NCBI GenBank assembly: GCA_027066795.1
Contig: JAMONA010000008.1
Span: 1 to 8,614, forward strand
From: Candidatus Kaiserbacteria bacterium
Lineage (GTDB): Bacteria > Patescibacteriota > Minisyncoccia > Phycocordibacterales > UBA2100
Direction of reading: 5' to 3'
DNA: 8,614 nt
Within the stretch, counting starts at the first letter, position 1; the number at the start of each line of letters is the position of its first letter. The translations under genes and the position numbers were made by a program. A model generated the notes under the pieces. The model was not told the DNA's origin, searched no databases, and worked only from the letters and a program-made list of their open reading frames with translations. Of this stretch, positions 6,240 through 8,614 are shown piece after piece.

Positions 6240-8614
6240 ATGGGTAAAAGAATAGACACTAAAGACAAAATAATAGTAAAAGGTGCACGTACTCACAACC
6301 TTAAGAATATAACTGTGGAGATGCCACGTAATAAGCTGGTAGTCATCACAGGTCTCTCTGGCTCTGGTAAGAGCTCACTAGCCTTTGATACGATATTTGC
6401 CGAAGGACAGAGGCGCTATATTGAGAGTCTGTCTGCCTACGCCCGCCAGTTCTTAGGTAAGCTGCAGAAGCCAGACGTAGATGAGATAAGTGGCCTCTCT
6501 CCGGCAATATCTATAGACCAAAAGAGTAGGAGCAATAACCCACGCTCTACAGTGGCCACCATCACTGAGATATACGATTACTTGCGTGTGCTATATGCTC
6601 GTGTAGGTACTCCACACTGCCCTAAGTGTGGAGATGCCATACATAGGCTAACTAACGAAGAGATATTAAATACAATAATAGAGAAGGTACAGAACTCTAT
6701 AAAGACTACTAAAAAGTCTAAAAAAGTACTAGGTGTAGGCATAAGTGAAGACACTGTTAAGCTCTACGCCCCCGTGGTCATGGGGCGCAAGGGGGAGTAT
6801 TACCAGCTACTATATGACATGCTAGGTAAGGGTTATGAGACAGTGCTTATAGACGGCATAGAGCACAGCCTAAGAGAAAAGATTAAGCTAACAAAGACCA
6901 AAAAGCACAGCATAGACATATTAGTAGACGAGATATTTGTAACCGAGTTTAAGAGTGGCCCTAAGGCAACTGCCGAGCGCCTAAGTGAAGCCATAGAGCA
7001 TGCGCTAGAGGAGGCAGATGGCTTTATAAAAATAGTAGATGCTGGTGGTGAAGAAGATTTGATCTCCGCCACCTTTATGTGCCCTAAGGATGGCTTCGCC
7101 TTCCCTGAGATAGAACCGCGCCTCTTCTCCTTCAACTCGCCATATGGAGCTTGTGAAGAGTGTAAGGGCTTGGGAGCTAAGCACTTCTTCGTCTCTGAGG
7201 AGGGTTACGAGGCTTGCCCAGAGTGTCATGGAGCCCGACTACGCAGTGAGGCACTACAGGTGCTACTTAAGAGTACTAAAAGCGATAAAAAGATAGAGAG
7301 CAACATAGTAGACTTTACTGCACTCTCTATAGCAGAGGCTAGTGACTTTATAAGTAATATTAAATTAAGTAAAAAAGAGGAGGAGATAGCAGGCGTAATA
7401 CTTAAAGAGATACAGTCACGCCTTAAGTTTATGCTTAATGTAGGTATAGATTACCTTACACTTGATAGGCGAGCCAATACACTCAGTGGCGGTGAGGCAC
7501 AGCGCATACGCCTTGCCAGTCAGCTCGGTAGCAAGCTAGTAGGTGCAATGTACGTGCTAGACGAGCCTACTATAGGCCTACACCAGAGAGACAACGATAA
7601 GCTGATAGACACACTTAAAGAGTTAAGAGACTTAGGCAACACTATAATAGTTGTAGAGCACGATGAAGACACAATATTTGCAGCAGATTATTTGATTGAA
7701 ATCGGCCCAAAGGCAGGAGAGCACGGTGGTGAGGTGATAGTCGCAGACTACCTAGATACACTGCTCACAGCAGACAAGAACAAGAGCGGCTCACGTACAC
7801 TTGCATACCTCCGTGGAGATGTTGTCATAGAGGTGCCTGAGAAAAGGAGAGACAGAGACAAAGGCACAATAAAAATAAAAGGAGGCAAAAAGCACAACAT
7901 AGATAATTTGTCGGTAGACATGCCTCTTGGTAAATTTGTGACTATTACGGGCGTGTCTGGCTCTGGTAAGAGTACCTTTATGTATGAGATACTCCACCGT
8001 AACCTGCGTGCAAGGTACGACCGCAGGTACATGACGAGCCATTTATACAACTGTGCAAGCTTCACTGGTACAGAGTACGCAGGGCGCAGCATACTTATAG
8101 ACCAAGCACCTATAGGCCGTACACCTCGTAGTAACCCTGCTACATACACCGGGGCCTTTACTCATATCCGTGACTTATTCTGTGCTACTACCGAGGCAAG
8201 GGCCAGGGGTTGGAAGCCAGGCCGCTTTAGTTTTAATGTTAAAGGTGGCCGCTGTGAGGCCTGCCAAGGTAACGGTATGGTGGCTGTAGAGATGCACTTC
8301 CTACCCACAGTGTACGTAGAGTGTGACTTGTGCAATGGCAAGAGGTTTATGAAGGAGACGCTAGATGTAAAGTATAAAGGCAAGAGTATATACCAAGTAC
8401 TGCAGATGACAGTAGACGACGCTTTAAAATTCTTTAAAGATATTCCAGCTATACATGATAGGTTTAAGACTCTACAAGAGGTGGGTCTTGGCTACTTACG
8501 CCTTGGGCAGAGCGCTACTACACTCAGTGGAGGCGAGGCACAGCGTATTAAGGTAGCTAGTGAGCTATACAGGCCATTTACTAGCAAGACCGTATACTTG
8601 TTAGATGAGCCTAC
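6240..8614 (+). CDS. uvrA: Excinuclease ABC subunit A (UvrA), 3' end outside window
   Basis: UvrA is the damage-sensing dimeric ATPase that loads UvrB onto DNA. There are 791 complete codons plus two bases, and the frame is still open at the edge. The first ATPase half has Walker A GLSGSGKS (38-45), CPKC (127-130), a UvrB-binding region (about 132-265, with APVVMGRKGEY), signature LSGGEAQRIRLA (415-426) and Walker B VLDEPT (439-444). The second half has Walker A GVSGSGKS (571-578), the zinc finger Cys672/Cys675/Cys695/Cys698, signature LSGGEAQRIKVA (762-773), and ends at LLDEP (787-791). Two oddities appear. Only about 13 residues separate GLG (310-312) from CPEC (326-329), where E. coli and Geobacillus UvrA carry an insertion domain of over 100 residues. 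The other zinc site reads Cys281-x2-Asp284...Cys305-x2-Cys308 instead of four cysteines. ATG 6240 gives the usual short N-terminus before VKGARTHNLKNI. Confidence 0.98.
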   Translation, partial: MGKRIDTKDKIIVKGARTHNLKNITVEMPRNKLVVITGLSGSGKSSLAFDTIFAEGQRRYIESLSAYARQFLGKLQKPDVDEISGLSPAISIDQKSRSNNPRSTVATITEIYDYLRVLYARVGTPHCPKCGDAIHRLTNEEILNTIIEKVQNSIKTTKKSKKVLGVGISEDTVKLYAPVVMGRKGEYYQLLYDMLGKGYETVLIDGIEHSLREKIKLTKTKKHSIDILVDEIFVTEFKSGPKATAERLSEAIEHALEEADGFIKIVDAGGEEDLISATFMCPKDGFAFPEIEPRLFSFNSPYGACEECKGLGAKHFFVSEEGYEACPECHGARLRSEALQVLLKSTKSDKKIESNIVDFTALSIAEASDFISNIKLSKKEEEIAGVILKEIQSRLKFMLNVGIDYLTLDRRANTLSGGEAQRIRLASQLGSKLVGAMYVLDEPTIGLHQRDNDKLIDTLKELRDLGNTIIVVEHDEDTIFAADYLIEIGPKAGEHGGEVIVADYLDTLLTADKNKSGSRTLAYLRGDVVIEVPEKRRDRDKGTIKIKGGKKHNIDNLSVDMPLGKFVTITGVSGSGKSTFMYEILHRNLRARYDRRYMTSHLYNCASFTGTEYAGRSILIDQAPIGRTPRSNPATYTGAFTHIRDLFCATTEARARGWKPGRFSFNVKGGRCEACQGNGMVAVEMHFLPTVYVECDLCNGKRFMKETLDVKYKGKSIYQVLQMTVDDALKFFKDIPAIHDRFKTLQEVGLGYLRLGQSATTLSGGEAQRIKVASELYRPFTSKTVYLLDEP

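Noticed and set aside
7748..8149. Open frame of 133 codons on the minus strand opposite uvrA
   Set aside because: It lies entirely inside well-conserved uvrA coding sequence and its translation shows no recognisable domain; the same holds for the other minus-strand frames opposite msrAB, uvrB and the methyltransferase gene.
7484..8550. Near-identical DNA words around 7484 and 8521 as a repeat
   Set aside because: They encode the two ABC signature motifs (LSGGEAQRI) of the duplicated ATPase halves of UvrA, an expected internal duplication.
212..8614. Alternative genetic code (UGA read as an amino acid), as in some CPR groups
   Set aside because: All genes give full-length family matches with the standard stops, and TGA ends the gene at 4831-5448, immediately backed by TAA.

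Overview
The window is a compact, all-plus-strand stretch of bacterial chromosome carrying the tail of one gene, six complete genes and a seventh large gene that runs off the right edge. Gaps are 40 bases or less and one gene pair overlaps. No RNA genes, insertion sequences, CRISPR arrays, phage genes or convincing terminators are visible. The standard stops TAA, TAG and TGA are all used as stops.

Organism: the sequence does not name it. Tight packing, membrane-anchored repair and folding enzymes, strong AUA codon use for isoleucine, start codons without a visible Shine-Dalgarno sequence, and a reduced UvrA together suggest a small-genome lineage such as the Patescibacteria/CPR (Parcubacteria-like). 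This is inference; a 16S or marker-gene tree would decide it.

Layout: (1) 1-171, the C-terminal end of an unidentified membrane protein. (2) 212-2391, three short enzymes in a row: a membrane-anchored MsrA-MsrB fusion that repairs oxidised methionine, a minimal MGMT-type DNA alkyltransferase that keeps its acceptor cysteine, and a membrane-anchored cyclophilin prolyl isomerase. (3) 2401-4813, a YjbR/MmcQ-family protein overlapping uvrB. (4) 4831-5448, an AT-richer gene of unknown function with a possible papain-like Cys-His arrangement. (5) 5478-6215, a SpoU/TrmH-family RNA methyltransferase. (6) 6240 to the end, uvrA, cut just inside its second Walker B motif.

Together the genes form a damage-repair and quality-control neighbourhood: protein repair (MsrAB), folding (cyclophilin), direct reversal of alkylated guanine (MGMT) and nucleotide excision repair (UvrA and UvrB). 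The spacing allows one or a few polycistronic transcripts. The observations most worth a second look are the apparent loss of the UvrA insertion domain, a Cys-to-Asp change in a UvrA zinc site, and the unidentified 205-residue protein between the two uvr genes. Nothing here amounts to a clearly new defence or mobile system.
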